Notes under the pieces: generated by a model | Seen by the model: only the letters and a program-made list of their open reading frames with translations | What the model was told of the DNA's origin: nothing | Database searches by the model: none | In this document: in pieces, positions 44,183-52,907 of the stretch | Layout of the letters: every line of letters begins with the position of its first letter | How positions within the stretch are numbered: the stretch's first letter is position 1 | Program-made: the position numbers and the translations under genes | Assembly: GCA_040349255.1 (NCBI GenBank) | Contig: JBEQUE010000100.1 | Location: 7,412 to 71,411, forward strand | Length of the DNA: 64,000 nt | Reading direction: 5' to 3' | Origin: DATMER01 sp040349255 | GTDB lineage: Bacteria; Acidobacteriota; Thermoanaerobaculia; Multivoradales; UBA5704

Positions 44183-44787
44183 AGCCGGGCTGCCGCCGCT
44201 TCCGGGCCGATTTCACGCCCGGCGCCGATCTCCCTCACCGGAAGAGCTGCCCGGCCTGCGCCGCCTACGCCGCCGCCCTGGAGCGGGCCGCGAAGAGGAT
44301 CCCGCTGCCGGCCGGGCTGCGCTCGAAGCTGAGAGTCATTCCAGGCGCGGCAGCCGACGACGCTCCCCGGATGCCGATGCCCCAGGCGACGATGCCCGCG
44401 CACCTCCGGGAGCGCCTTCGGCAGATGAGCCGCCGCCACGAGCCGCCGAAGCTGCCGGCCTGGGTGCGCAGCTCGCGCTACGCCGTGGCGGCCAGCTACC
44501 TGCTCGCGGTACTGATGGGCGCCGCGCTCGGCAACCCGGTCGAAGCGGCCGGCGCCCTGTCGCGCAGCGTGGACCGTGCCGTCCGTCCGCGCGTCGAGCA
44601 CGCGATCGAACGCGTGGAGGACCGGGGCATCCGCGGCATGCGGCGCCTCGACGATCTCAAGTCCGCCGTCCGGGAGCGCTACGGCGCGACCCGGTATTCC
44701 GTCGAACACTCGCTGACCGAGCTGGACGAAATGCGGAAGTCGCTGTTCTCTCTCGACTTCCTGAACGATCGCCACGAAGGAGAATGA
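44176..44787 (+). CDS. Membrane-bound zinc anti-sigma factor-like protein
   Basis: 203 residues. The N-terminal HRKSCPAC (H21, C25, C28) matches the HX3CX2C motif of ZAS anti-sigma domains. One membrane helix follows near residues 100-115 (AVAASYLLAVLMGAALG), and a long coiled-coil-like tail lies on the far side. It starts within the last codons of the sigma factor gene, so both are co-translated. It probably holds the sigma factor at the membrane until a stress signal arrives. Confidence 0.78.
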   Translation: MLKPGCRRFRADFTPGADLPHRKSCPACAAYAAALERAAKRIPLPAGLRSKLRVIPGAAADDAPRMPMPQATMPAHLRERLRQMSRRHEPPKLPAWVRSSRYAVAASYLLAVLMGAALGNPVEAAGALSRSVDRAVRPRVEHAIERVEDRGIRGMRRLDDLKSAVRERYGATRYSVEHSLTELDEMRKSLFSLDFLNDRHEGE

Positions 44788-44788
44788 C

Positions 44789-45358
44789 ATGAGCCCCGCC
44801 CCTTCCGACGCCTCCTGGCAGCCGCCCTATCCCGAATCCGCCCCGGTTCCGCCGGTGCCCGCGGCCCAGGCCCGCGCCGCCGTGCGCGACCCGATCCACC
44901 AGAAGATCCCGTTCCTGGCCGCCCTCCTGTCGGGCTTTCCGGGCATGGGCAACATCTACAACGGCCTCTACCTGCGCGGCCTGATCCAGTTCCTGATCGT
45001 GGCCACCCTGATGAACATCATGGACCACGCCGAGAACCCGTTCGTCGGCATGAGCCTCGCGTTCTTCTGGGTCTTCGGCATCCTGGACGCCTACCGGCAG
45101 GCGGCGCTGATCAACTTCGGCTATACCCAGGACCTGGGCCTGCTCGACACGCCGCAGAGGCCGCGGGCCGGCCAGGGCGGCCTGGTGGCCGGGGTCATCC
45201 TCATGGCGCTCGGCATCGTCACGTTCCTCGACCAGTACTTCCGGATCGACCTGCGCTGGCTGTACGACCTCTGGCCGCTGACGATCGTCGCGGTCGGCGC
45301 CTGGCTGGTCGTGGCCTCGATCAAGGACCGGCAGAAGGCGACCAGAATCGAGGACTAG
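44789..45358 (+). CDS. Small multi-pass membrane protein with DUF5668-like C-terminus
   Basis: 189 residues. A proline-rich N-terminus, 'FPGMGNIYNGLYLRGLIQFL' (TM2-like, residues about 50-69) and a C-terminal 'LDLRWLYDLWPLTIVAVG'-like segment resemble membrane proteins such as LiaF. It has about four helices. It begins one base after the anti-sigma stop and belongs to the sigma/anti-sigma operon. It may be part of an envelope-stress response; this is inferred from context. Confidence 0.7.
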   Translation: MSPAPSDASWQPPYPESAPVPPVPAAQARAAVRDPIHQKIPFLAALLSGFPGMGNIYNGLYLRGLIQFLIVATLMNIMDHAENPFVGMSLAFFWVFGILDAYRQAALINFGYTQDLGLLDTPQRPRAGQGGLVAGVILMALGIVTFLDQYFRIDLRWLYDLWPLTIVAVGAWLVVASIKDRQKATRIED

Positions 45359-45409
45359 GTTCTGCTGATCCGCGGCATGGTACCCTCGGGACAGTCTCCC
45401 GAGGATGCC

Positions 45410-45778
45410 ATGCCGCCCCGCCCCCAATCCGGCTTCAGCCTCGTCGAAAGCCTCATCGCACTCCTCGTCCTCAGCGTCGCTCTCCTGATGGGCCTGCCGC
45501 TCATCCAGCAGCAGCCGGGAATCGTGAAGCGCCTGGAAGCCCAGCATGCGGCCCTGCGCGAGATCGAGTCCACGATCGAGGCCCTGCGCTCCGGCTCCAT
45601 GCCGCTCGAATCGATCCACCTGCCGGCCAGCCCGGGCCAGCCGAGCCTCTGGGTCGCCGTCCAGCCCGAGACCGACGCCCCGGCCGGCCTCTATCACGTC
45701 ACGGTCCGGGCGATCTGGAAGATCCAGGGCCGCGACTTCGAGAAGAAGGTCGAGACTCTGCTCTGGAGCCCGATTTGA
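45410..45778 (+). CDS. PilV-like prepilin
   Basis: 122 residues with a type IV prepilin leader: short positively charged peptide, then QSG/FSLVESLIALLVLSVALL, with the conserved Gly-Phe cleavage site and Glu at +5. The rest is a small pilin-like globular domain. It is the first of three overlapping prepilin-like genes. Its TGA stop lies within the first four bases (TTGA) of a dispersed palindromic repeat, which may have shortened the protein. The ATG at 45410 gives the shortest leader. Confidence 0.85.
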   Translation: MPPRPQSGFSLVESLIALLVLSVALLMGLPLIQQQPGIVKRLEAQHAALREIESTIEALRSGSMPLESIHLPASPGQPSLWVAVQPETDAPAGLYHVTVRAIWKIQGRDFEKKVETLLWSPI

Positions 45779-45828
45779 TCCCGTCCCCCCTCTCCCCAGC
45801 CCTCTCCCCCGTTCCGGGGGAGAGGGAG
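45775..45828 (+). repeat. Dispersed palindromic (REP-like) element, copy 3, within a prepilin gene
   Basis: It begins TTGATCCCGT, as in the other two copies, and ends with arms CCCTCTCCCCC / GGGGGAGAGGG. Here its first four bases TTGA supply the stop codon of the upstream prepilin gene and the TTG start of the next. The element encodes 18 residues (MIPSPLSPALSPVPGERE) of the downstream leader peptide. Confidence 0.85.
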
Positions 45829-46353
45829 CCAGACCAGGGCTTCGCCTTGCTGGAGCTTCTGATCGCGCTCGTCCTGGTCTCGCTGGCGCTCGGCCTGACC
45901 GCGCAGCTCCTCATGGAGTCGTCGCAGATGCTCAGCGCCGCCGCGGCCGAGCAGACCGACGCGCCCATGCCGCTCGTCCTCGCCCGGATCCGCGGCGACG
46001 TGCGGGCCTCGGGCGGCTTCGAGGTCCTTACGGACGAGGACGGCTCGGCCCGGCTCTTCCTCCTCGGACATCCCGCGGGCACGGTGCTCTACGAGCGCGA
46101 CGGCCGCGACCTGCGCCGGACCGTGATCGACGAGCACGGCGCCGTGCGCGGCTCGACCTCGGCGCTGCGCGGCCTCACGGCGTGGTCGTGCGGCTCGGTC
46201 GGCCCGCGGCTGCTCCTGGTGACAGTCGGCCACCGCCGGACCCTGGCGCGCACGGACGTGCTGCCCCGGCGCCCGGGCCGGCGCATCACCGAGGAGCGGT
46301 CCGAATCGAGCCTCGTGGCGCCGCGCGGCGCCGGCCTGGGACTCTCCTGGTGA
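45775..46353 (+). CDS. PilW/GspJ-like prepilin whose leader is encoded by a palindromic repeat
   Basis: 192 residues. The leader is unusually long (about 22 residues) and is encoded mostly by the dispersed repeat. It is followed by DQG/FALLELLIALVLVSLALG with the prepilin peptidase site and Glu5. The remainder matches minor pilins of the PilW/GspJ type. The only start available before the cleavage site is the TTG at 45775, overlapping the upstream stop. The palindrome's right arm (GGGGGAGAGGG) is purine-rich but lies after the start. Confidence 0.8.
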   Translation: MIPSPLSPALSPVPGEREPDQGFALLELLIALVLVSLALGLTAQLLMESSQMLSAAAAEQTDAPMPLVLARIRGDVRASGGFEVLTDEDGSARLFLLGHPAGTVLYERDGRDLRRTVIDEHGAVRGSTSALRGLTAWSCGSVGPRLLLVTVGHRRTLARTDVLPRRPGRRITEERSESSLVAPRGAGLGLSW

Positions 46354-46745
46354 ACAGCAGGGAAGCCGGCTTCGCGCTGCCCGGAGCGCTCCTCGCGCTG
46401 CTGCTGCTCTCCGTGGCCCTGGCGCTCGTGGCGGCCTCGCTCCAGCTCCGCATGCGCCTCGTCCTGCGCGAGTCCCGCTCGCTCACGCTGACCGCGCTCT
46501 CGGACGCCGCGCTGGCCGAGGCCCTGGCGCATCTCTCGGAGGATCGGTCCTTCCGGGGCTCGCCCGCGCACGCCTTCGGCGGAGGCAGGCTGGAGAGCGA
46601 GGTCCATCCCTTCTCCGACATCCAGTTCATGATCAGGGCCACCGCCTTCTACGCCGGCCGGGAGCGGACCGTCGAGGCCGACGTGGTGCGCCCGCCCGAC
46701 CAGACCGCCCGGGTGGTGCGTTGGCGGCTCGTCGCGGAAGAATAG
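46350..46745 (+). CDS. PilX/GspK-like minor prepilin
   Basis: 131 residues. The start is a GTG at 46350 that overlaps the previous stop (GTGA). The leader NSREAG/FALPGALLALLLLSVALA has the cleavage glycine and phenylalanine but proline instead of the usual Glu5 region, as seen in GspK/PilX-type tip subunits that are added without Glu5. It ends three bases before the convergent lipoprotein gene. No pilus assembly ATPase or secretin gene is in the window. Confidence 0.78.
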   Translation: MNSREAGFALPGALLALLLLSVALALVAASLQLRMRLVLRESRSLTLTALSDAALAEALAHLSEDRSFRGSPAHAFGGGRLESEVHPFSDIQFMIRATAFYAGRERTVEADVVRPPDQTARVVRWRLVAEE

Positions 46746-46747
46746 AC

Positions 46748-47284
46748 CTACCGCTGGAGGTCCTGCCGGCCCGTCACCTGGTACTCGCCCAGGTTGTTGC
46801 CCGTGCTGGTCTCGGTCACCCGCCAGTCGGAGAGGCTGTCGATCCGCATGCGGTTGCCGTCGACCGTCCCGGTGAAGGTGGTGGCGGCCGGAACCAGCTC
46901 GATCTCGACCGCCCGGGTGCCCGCGCAGGCCAGGTTCTGCTGGCTGCAGGTCCCTTCGGAGTTGCGGCTGTCGAGCGCCAGGGCCAGCGAGTTGCCGTGC
47001 ACCGTGCCCGTGAAAGCGCAGGTCTGGGCGCCGTTGAGCTGCTCGACGGCCACCACCGAGGTGCCGCTCTGGCGCATGGTCCAGATCACCGGCACGGTGA
47101 CCGGCAGGAACCCTTCCGCGAGACAGGTCCCCCGCGCGGAGACCGTGCTGGCGGTGCCCGACCAGGTCCCCTGGACGTTCGCGTTGGGCACCTGCGGCGG
47201 CTCCGTCGGCCCGCTGCCGCCGCCTCCGCCGTCGCAGGCGGCCAGGAGGAGGAGAGCGGCGAGTGGAGACAGAAAGCCTTTCAT
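46748..47284 (-). CDS. Hypothetical lipoprotein
   Basis: 178 residues. The lipoprotein signal is MKGFLSPLAALLLLAAC with lipobox LAAC (Cys17), then a glycine-rich tether. The mature part is all beta, with repeated 'GTWSGTAS', 'FTGTVHGNSLALAL' and 'FTGTVDGNRMRI' strands, as in small beta-barrel binding proteins. Four cysteines could form disulfides. The function is unknown. Confidence 0.75.
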   Translation of the reverse strand: MKGFLSPLAALLLLAACDGGGGGSGPTEPPQVPNANVQGTWSGTASTVSARGTCLAEGFLPVTVPVIWTMRQSGTSVVAVEQLNGAQTCAFTGTVHGNSLALALDSRNSEGTCSQQNLACAGTRAVEIELVPAATTFTGTVDGNRMRIDSLSDWRVTETSTGNNLGEYQVTGRQDLQR

Positions 47285-47343
47285 GCCGGTGATCGTAGAC
47301 CACCCGACCGCCGGCTTCCACTCTTCCTCTGCTCAGGCTCTGC

Positions 47344-48099
47344 TCAGGCCCTGCTCTTCCGGCCGAGCTGGACCACGAGCGAGACGGTCGTGCTCGTGTC
47401 GGTCCGCCGGAAGCCGCGCACGGGCTCGTTGTCATACTTGACGTCGCAGGCGAGCCGCAGTCCCAGATGGCGGTTGAGCTGGGCCTGGAGGCTCGCCTGG
47501 CCATGCAGGCGGTAGTCCTTCCGGCGCTCCAGGTTCGGATACCAGGTGGCCTGCGCGGTCAGCTCGGACGTCGGAGAGAGCTTCCCGTTCGTCTGGAGCT
47601 GGACGAGGCCGCCGAAGGCGTCCCTGCGCCGCCTCCGGCCGCGCGGGTCCTCGCGCGTCCAGGAGAGGCCGGTCAGGCTCTGGAGCTTCCAGCGGACGGA
47701 CTGGAGCAGGGGCCGCAGCAGGCTGCTGTCGAGGATCGTGCGCGAGTCGATGCCGGCGAAGCGATTGCGCTCGCCGCGCGCGCCGAAGGTGATCTCGGTG
47801 CCATCCCGGATCCGTCGCCGGCCGCGGACCTGGGCGTTGTAGCTCTCGGCCGTCTTGCGGTCGTTGCGGGTGGCCCGCACCGCGGCAGCCGTCGCCTCCA
47901 CGCCCCAGAGCTTCCAGTCCTGGACGTAGCGGGCGTCGAACCCGGCCGAAGACGTGTCGGTGTTGCCGCTCGTCGCCAGGTACGAGAAGCCGAGCTTCAG
48001 ATCCCAGTTGGGCTCCGCCGGCGCCGCCTGGCCGGCCAGCGCCGGGCCGGAAAGCAGGGCGACGAGAATCCCCCATCCCACGACACGCCTTGCGCGCAT
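47344..48099 (-). CDS. DUF481 outer-membrane protein (YdiY-like)
   Basis: 251 residues with a signal peptide (to about residue 23, GPALAG). The body is an antiparallel barrel with 'NWDLKLGFSYLATSGNTDT', 'ESYNAQVRGRRRI' and a final 'TSTTVSLVVQLGRKS', all typical of DUF481. GAGGAG lies six bases before the ATG at 48099. In Escherichia coli a relative is salt-inducible; no function is established. Confidence 0.85.
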   Translation of the reverse strand: MRARRVVGWGILVALLSGPALAGQAAPAEPNWDLKLGFSYLATSGNTDTSSAGFDARYVQDWKLWGVEATAAAVRATRNDRKTAESYNAQVRGRRRIRDGTEITFGARGERNRFAGIDSRTILDSSLLRPLLQSVRWKLQSLTGLSWTREDPRGRRRRRDAFGGLVQLQTNGKLSPTSELTAQATWYPNLERRKDYRLHGQASLQAQLNRHLGLRLACDVKYDNEPVRGFRRTDTSTTVSLVVQLGRKSRA

Positions 48100-48201
48100 G
48101 CCCGTCTCCTCACGGTCGAGACTGCCTGTCCGGGTATACGGAGGAGAGAGGCGGCGCGTTGGCCCAGAGAGTACAATGGTGGTCTCACGAGGAGCCGCGG
48201 C

Positions 48202-49500
48202 ATGGAAGCGAACGACGTCAAGCCCGATTGGGGTTTCGGGAAGCGGTTGCTGTTCCGCTATCTCTTCTCCTATCTCTTCCTGTTCATCTTCCCGTTCCCG
48301 CTGTACTACATCCCGTACGTCGGTCAGGCCCTCGGCCCGTTCTTCGATCTCTGGGAGAAGGGGACGCTCTGGATGGGCCGCCTCGTCTTCGGCCGCGAGA
48401 TCGTCGTGCACCCGTCCGGCAGCGGCGACACGGCGCACGACTGGGCGGATTTCTTCTTCCGCCTGCTGCTCGCCGTGGCCGTGACGCTCGTCTGGAGCCT
48501 GCTCGGTCTCCTCCTCCGGAAGCGGAAGCGGCTCGACTACGACCGCCTGCACGGGTGGCTGCGGATCTACGTGCGCTTCTCCCTGGCCTCGGCCATGATC
48601 TCCTACGGGGCCTACAAGCTGATCCCGTCGCAGATGCCGGCGCCGACGCTCGACCGCCTGCTCCAGCCGCTCGGCGACGCCTCGCCGATGGGCCTCCTCT
48701 GGACCTTCATGGGAGCCTCGGCGGCCTACAGCATCTTCACCGGCGCGGCCGAGATGCTCGGCGGCCTCCTGCTCACCACCCGCCGCACCACGCTCCTCGG
48801 CGCGCTGGTGTCGATCGGCGTGATGTCCAACGTGGTGATGCTGAACTTCAGCTACGACGTGCCGGTCAAGCTCTACTCCTCGCACCTGCTGTTCGAGGCG
48901 TTCTTCCTGGCGGCTCCGGACCTCCGGCGGCTCCTCGACGTGCTGGTGCTGAACCGCCCCTCGGAGCCCGCGCCGCTCCGGCCGCTCTTCCGGCGCCGCG
49001 GCCTCGAATGGGGCACCCTCGCGCTGCGCACGGCGTTCGTCGGCTTCCTCGCCTGGCAGTCGCTCAACCTCTCCTACAAGACCTGGTCCACATACACCCC
49101 CGAGTCCCGCGCCAAGACGCCGCTCCACGGGATCTGGAACGTGGACGAGCTCGCCATCGACGGCCAGGTCCGCCCGCCGCTCCTCACGGACGAGCAGCGC
49201 TGGCAGCGCGTGGTCTTCGACGTCCCCGGCCAGATGGCGGTCTTCCGCATGAGCGACACCCGGGACCGCTACAACGTCGAGGTCGACGAGAAGAAGAAGA
49301 CGCTCGCGATGACCGACCGCTTCAACCCCGAGCGCAAGATCACTGTCGCCTACCGCCAGCCCGCGCCCGACCGGCTGGCCCTCGAAGGGACCTTCGACGG
49401 ACGGAAGATCCGCGCCCTCCTCCACCGCGCCAGGACGCCCGAGTTCCTCCTCCTGACCCGCGGCTTCCACTGGATCAACGAGACCCCGTACAACCGCTAA
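48202..49500 (+). CDS. DoxX-like membrane protein with C-terminal soluble domain
   Basis: 432 residues. The N-terminal 260 residues contain about seven helices; the DoxX-like part includes 'RFSLASAMISYGAYKLIPSQ' and 'GAAEMLGGLLLTTRRTTLLG'. A soluble domain of about 150 residues follows ('LHGIWNVDELAIDGQVRPPL', 'TDRFNPERKITVAYRQP') and looks like a small beta-barrel. Quinone or redox links are known for DoxX relatives but not for this architecture. The ATG at 48202 has GAGGAG about seven bases upstream. It is divergent from the DUF481 gene. Confidence 0.8.
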   Translation: MEANDVKPDWGFGKRLLFRYLFSYLFLFIFPFPLYYIPYVGQALGPFFDLWEKGTLWMGRLVFGREIVVHPSGSGDTAHDWADFFFRLLLAVAVTLVWSLLGLLLRKRKRLDYDRLHGWLRIYVRFSLASAMISYGAYKLIPSQMPAPTLDRLLQPLGDASPMGLLWTFMGASAAYSIFTGAAEMLGGLLLTTRRTTLLGALVSIGVMSNVVMLNFSYDVPVKLYSSHLLFEAFFLAAPDLRRLLDVLVLNRPSEPAPLRPLFRRRGLEWGTLALRTAFVGFLAWQSLNLSYKTWSTYTPESRAKTPLHGIWNVDELAIDGQVRPPLLTDEQRWQRVVFDVPGQMAVFRMSDTRDRYNVEVDEKKKTLAMTDRFNPERKITVAYRQPAPDRLALEGTFDGRKIRALLHRARTPEFLLLTRGFHWINETPYNR

Positions 49501-49536
49501 CCCGCCGGCGCCCCGGCGGAGAGTCGAGACGAACGC

Positions 49537-49556
49537 CACCCGGCATCCGCCGGGTG
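49537..49556 (+). terminator. Hairpin after the DoxX-like gene
   Basis: CACCCGGC (49537-49544) pairs perfectly with GCCGGGTG (49549-49556) across ATCC; another GC-rich hairpin (CGCCGG/CCGGCG) lies just before it. There is no T-run, so termination is only likely. Confidence 0.45.
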
Positions 49557-49631
49557 CGCAGCATTTGCGCGGCTCGCAAAACAGGAGGTGGTGCACCAGG
49601 ATAGTTGCAGTGATGCGAATTTACGACTGAG

Positions 49632-52043
49632 ATGAGAGACAACGGCATGCGCGCAACCGACTGGGGGACTCGACTGGGGTGGGCGTCGGCCGCGCGGCCG
49701 CGGACGGCCGTCGCCGCCATGGCGCTCCTGGTGCTCGCCATGGCGCCCGGGCTCTTCCGGCTCCAGCTCAGGACCGACGGCCACTCGCTCGTGCCGCCGG
49801 ACGATCCGGCCATCGCTCTCGACCGCGACGCGCGCCAGACGTTCGGGCTCAAGGACCCGCTGCTCGTGGTGGTCGAGACCCGCCATCCGGACGGGATCTA
49901 CAACACCGCGACGCTCGACCTCGTCTCCGGCCTGACCCGGGAGCTCGCGGCGTTGCCGGGGCTCCGGCCGGGCGACGTGCAGAGCCTCGCCACCGAGAGC
50001 GGCGGCGGATTCCAGGCCGATGGCTTCCGGTTCCGGACGCTCCTCGACCCGCCGCCGCGCACCGCCGAGCGCCTCGCCCGGGTGAAGGAGGACGTGGAGG
50101 CCATCGACATCCTCCACGGCACGCTGGTCTCGCACGACCGCCGGGCCACGGCGATCCTGGTCGGCGTGCCCGGGCCGTCCGATCCCCGGGGCTCGACCGT
50201 GGACCGCACAGCTCTCTACCACCGCGTGGCGGCCGTCGCGCACCGCCATGAGACGCCCGCCGACCGCGTCTCGATCGTGGGCGCGCCGGCCGCCGAGGCG
50301 CTGCTCGGCGAGCACGTGCTCGCCGACCTCGCCCTGCTCGTGCCGCTGTCTCTCGCGGTGATCGCGGCGGTGCTCTGGCTCGCCTGCGGGCGCGCCTGGG
50401 CCGCGCTCCTCGGGCTGGTCAAGGTGGGCGCCGCCCAGGTCTTCACCCTCGGCCTCATGGGCTGGTGCGGCCAGCCGGTCTACCTGACCAGCGCCATGAT
50501 CCCGGTCCTCCTGACCACGATCGGGCTCGCGGATGAGATCCACCTGCTCTGGCACTACCGCCACCGGCGCCCGGAGGAGACGCCGGCCGAGGCCCTGCAC
50601 CGCATCGTCGGCGAGCTCGCCACGCCGGTGGTCCTAACCACGGTCACCACGGCGATCGGCTTCCTCTCGTTCCTCACCTCCTCGATCCTGCCGGTGAGCC
50701 GCTTCGGCCTGTTCACGGCGCTCGGCGTGCTGTTCTGCCTGCTCTGGTCGCTGGTGGCCACGCCGGCGCTCCTGGCCCTGCGTCCCGAAGCCATCCCGGC
50801 AGCCGGTCCGGCGGGACCGTCCAATCACCGGCTCACCCGGCTCGTGCTCGCCCTGGCCTCGCGCCCGCGCCTCGCCCTGCCGGCGCTCGCCGCGGTCACG
50901 GCGCTCTTCGTGCTCGGCATCCCGCGCCTGGAGATCCAGGACTCCTGGATCGACAACTTCGCGCGGAGCAACCGCCTGCGCCGCGACACCGAGCGGGTGG
51001 ACCGGCTTTTCAACGGCACCCACGTGCTGCAGGCCGTGGTGACCTTCGACACGCCGGAGGACCGGGTGCCGGTCATCCCGGCGGCCCGCGGATCGCTCCT
51101 GTCGGGCTCGGCGATCGAGGCCCTCGGCCGCTTCGAGCGGGGGCTGCGCGAGCGGCAGGATGTCGGCGGCGTCCTCGGCCTCCACAGCCACCTTCTGACC
51201 ACGGCCTACATCTGGGGCGGGCGCCGCGAATTCACCCGCGCCATCGTGGACAACCCGTCCTGGATCTACATCCACGTGCGGCGCATCGGCACCGTGCGCG
51301 GCGAGGCTCGGCGGACCGAGCTGGTGGACGACGGGTTCCGGCGGACCGTCGTCACCGTGCTGCTCAAGGGCGCCAACTTCCGCCGGACCGCGGCCGTCAT
51401 CGAGGGGATCCGGAGGCTGGAGCGCCGCGAGCTCGCGCCGGTCGGCGCCCGGGTCGAGCTGGCCGGCGACCTCGCGGTCTCCCAGGCCATGATCCCGGCC
51501 ATCGTCCGCACGCAGACCGGCTCGCTGCTCGGCGCGCTGGCCGCCAACGTCCTGATCCTCAGCCTGCTCTGCCGCTCGTTCCGGCTCGGGCTCGCCTGCG
51601 CCGCGCCGACCACCGTCGCCGTGGTCTGGACGTTCGGGCTCATGGGTTGGATCGGGCTGCCGCTCGGCGTGGCCACGTCGGTCTTCTGCGCGGTGACGCT
51701 CGGGATCGGCGACGACTACTGCATCCACTTCCTCGAGCGCTACCGGTCGGCGAAGGCGGCCGGCGCGCCGCGGCCCGCCCGGCTGGCCGCGGCCGAGGCG
51801 GGGCCGGCGGTGGTCACGGACGCGCTCGCCATCATCCTGGGCTTCGGGCTGCTGGCGGGCTCGCAGGTGCCGACCAACCGCTGGCTCGGTCTGCTCGTCG
51901 TCTTCGGGCTGGCGAGCGCCTGCCTGCTCACCCTGGCCGGAGCCGGATCGGTGCTGGAGCTGCTCGACCGGCGCCGCTCCGCGGCCATCGCCGGGGTCTC
52001 CTCGGAGATCCCGGAGCTGGCCGGGATCGGAGAGGAGGCGTGA
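49632..52043 (+). CDS. RND/MMPL-family exporter
   Basis: 803 residues in two similar halves. Each has one helix, a large extracytoplasmic loop and five more helices; 'VTTAIGFLSFLTSSILPVSR' and 'TLGIGDDYCIHFLERYRSAK' mark the sterol-sensing-like cores. It is of the HpnN/MMPL type that moves lipids or hydrophobic compounds out of the inner membrane. No membrane-fusion or outer-membrane partner is adjacent. The ATG at 49632 precedes the first helix by about 20 residues. Confidence 0.9.
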   Translation: MRDNGMRATDWGTRLGWASAARPRTAVAAMALLVLAMAPGLFRLQLRTDGHSLVPPDDPAIALDRDARQTFGLKDPLLVVVETRHPDGIYNTATLDLVSGLTRELAALPGLRPGDVQSLATESGGGFQADGFRFRTLLDPPPRTAERLARVKEDVEAIDILHGTLVSHDRRATAILVGVPGPSDPRGSTVDRTALYHRVAAVAHRHETPADRVSIVGAPAAEALLGEHVLADLALLVPLSLAVIAAVLWLACGRAWAALLGLVKVGAAQVFTLGLMGWCGQPVYLTSAMIPVLLTTIGLADEIHLLWHYRHRRPEETPAEALHRIVGELATPVVLTTVTTAIGFLSFLTSSILPVSRFGLFTALGVLFCLLWSLVATPALLALRPEAIPAAGPAGPSNHRLTRLVLALASRPRLALPALAAVTALFVLGIPRLEIQDSWIDNFARSNRLRRDTERVDRLFNGTHVLQAVVTFDTPEDRVPVIPAARGSLLSGSAIEALGRFERGLRERQDVGGVLGLHSHLLTTAYIWGGRREFTRAIVDNPSWIYIHVRRIGTVRGEARRTELVDDGFRRTVVTVLLKGANFRRTAAVIEGIRRLERRELAPVGARVELAGDLAVSQAMIPAIVRTQTGSLLGALAANVLILSLLCRSFRLGLACAAPTTVAVVWTFGLMGWIGLPLGVATSVFCAVTLGIGDDYCIHFLERYRSAKAAGAPRPARLAAAEAGPAVVTDALAIILGFGLLAGSQVPTNRWLGLLVVFGLASACLLTLAGAGSVLELLDRRRSAAIAGVSSEIPELAGIGEEA

Positions 52044-52132
52044 TGGCGATCCGCTCCCGCGGCCCTCCCGCCAGGCGAAACCCCGGGCGCGCGAACCGTT
52101 CCGATCAATTTTTCATCAGGAGATACTCTGTC

Positions 52133-52846
52133 ATGAACAAGACTGCTTGGCGCACAACCTCCGTCCTCCTGCTGCTGGCGAGCTTCCTTGCCATTCCGGC
52201 CCTTGCCCAGACGATTCCTCCGGGCAAGGACTACTGGGTCACTCCGAACAACGGCCAGACGGATTTCGCCTTCCCGTCCGGCGACGTCGAGTCGCTCTGC
52301 GGCCAACCGGCGTCCAGCACCTGGAACCACAAGGTCGTCCTCCGGGGCGTCCCGGCGGCCGGCTCGGACTACGACACGGTCGTCTCCCGCCTCGACACCG
52401 CGGTGTTCAACTCCAGCCTCCTGGCCCAGACCCGGATCCAGGTCGCGGCGCTCAACTTCGCGAGCGCGTCGCCGCAGGCCACTCCGTGCGGCACGCTCAC
52501 CTGGACGGTCGGCCTGTCCGGCTCGCAGGCGGTGACGCTCATGAAGCTGCGCCGCATCTCGGCGACCGGCGGCCTGTTCTCGGCCGACATCGCGGTCAGC
52601 GTCGAGTTCAAGGGGTACCGCGGCGGCGTCTACCTGGGCAGCCTGTTCTACAACATCGTCCTGCCCGATCCGGCCACCGGCACGCCGTGGTCCTTCGGCC
52701 CGAGCGGCGTCTTCCGCGCCGGCATGACCGAGGGCAACAACTGCATCGACGTGCTGCGCCAAAAGCTCCTGACCTACTCGCCCGACTCCGACCACTTCTA
52801 TTACATCTCGAACATGATCGCCCAGGGGCAGTGCCACCGGCAGTAG
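52133..52846 (+). CDS. Secreted protein of unknown function
   Basis: 237 residues. The signal peptide is MNKTAWRTTSVLLLLASF with a cleavage site near ALAQ. The mature protein opens 'GKDYWVTPNNGQTDFAFPSGDVESLC' and is beta-rich, with three Cys that could pair (LCGQ, TPCG, NNCI). I do not recognise a family. An AGGAGA site precedes the ATG. It follows the RND gene by about 90 bases and may be co-transcribed. Confidence 0.65.
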   Translation: MNKTAWRTTSVLLLLASFLAIPALAQTIPPGKDYWVTPNNGQTDFAFPSGDVESLCGQPASSTWNHKVVLRGVPAAGSDYDTVVSRLDTAVFNSSLLAQTRIQVAALNFASASPQATPCGTLTWTVGLSGSQAVTLMKLRRISATGGLFSADIAVSVEFKGYRGGVYLGSLFYNIVLPDPATGTPWSFGPSGVFRAGMTEGNNCIDVLRQKLLTYSPDSDHFYYISNMIAQGQCHRQ

Positions 52847-52907
52847 AGCCCTCGTCCGCGGGCCGGCTTCGTCCGGCCCGCCTTCCCCGGATTACAATCC
52901 TCCGGAC

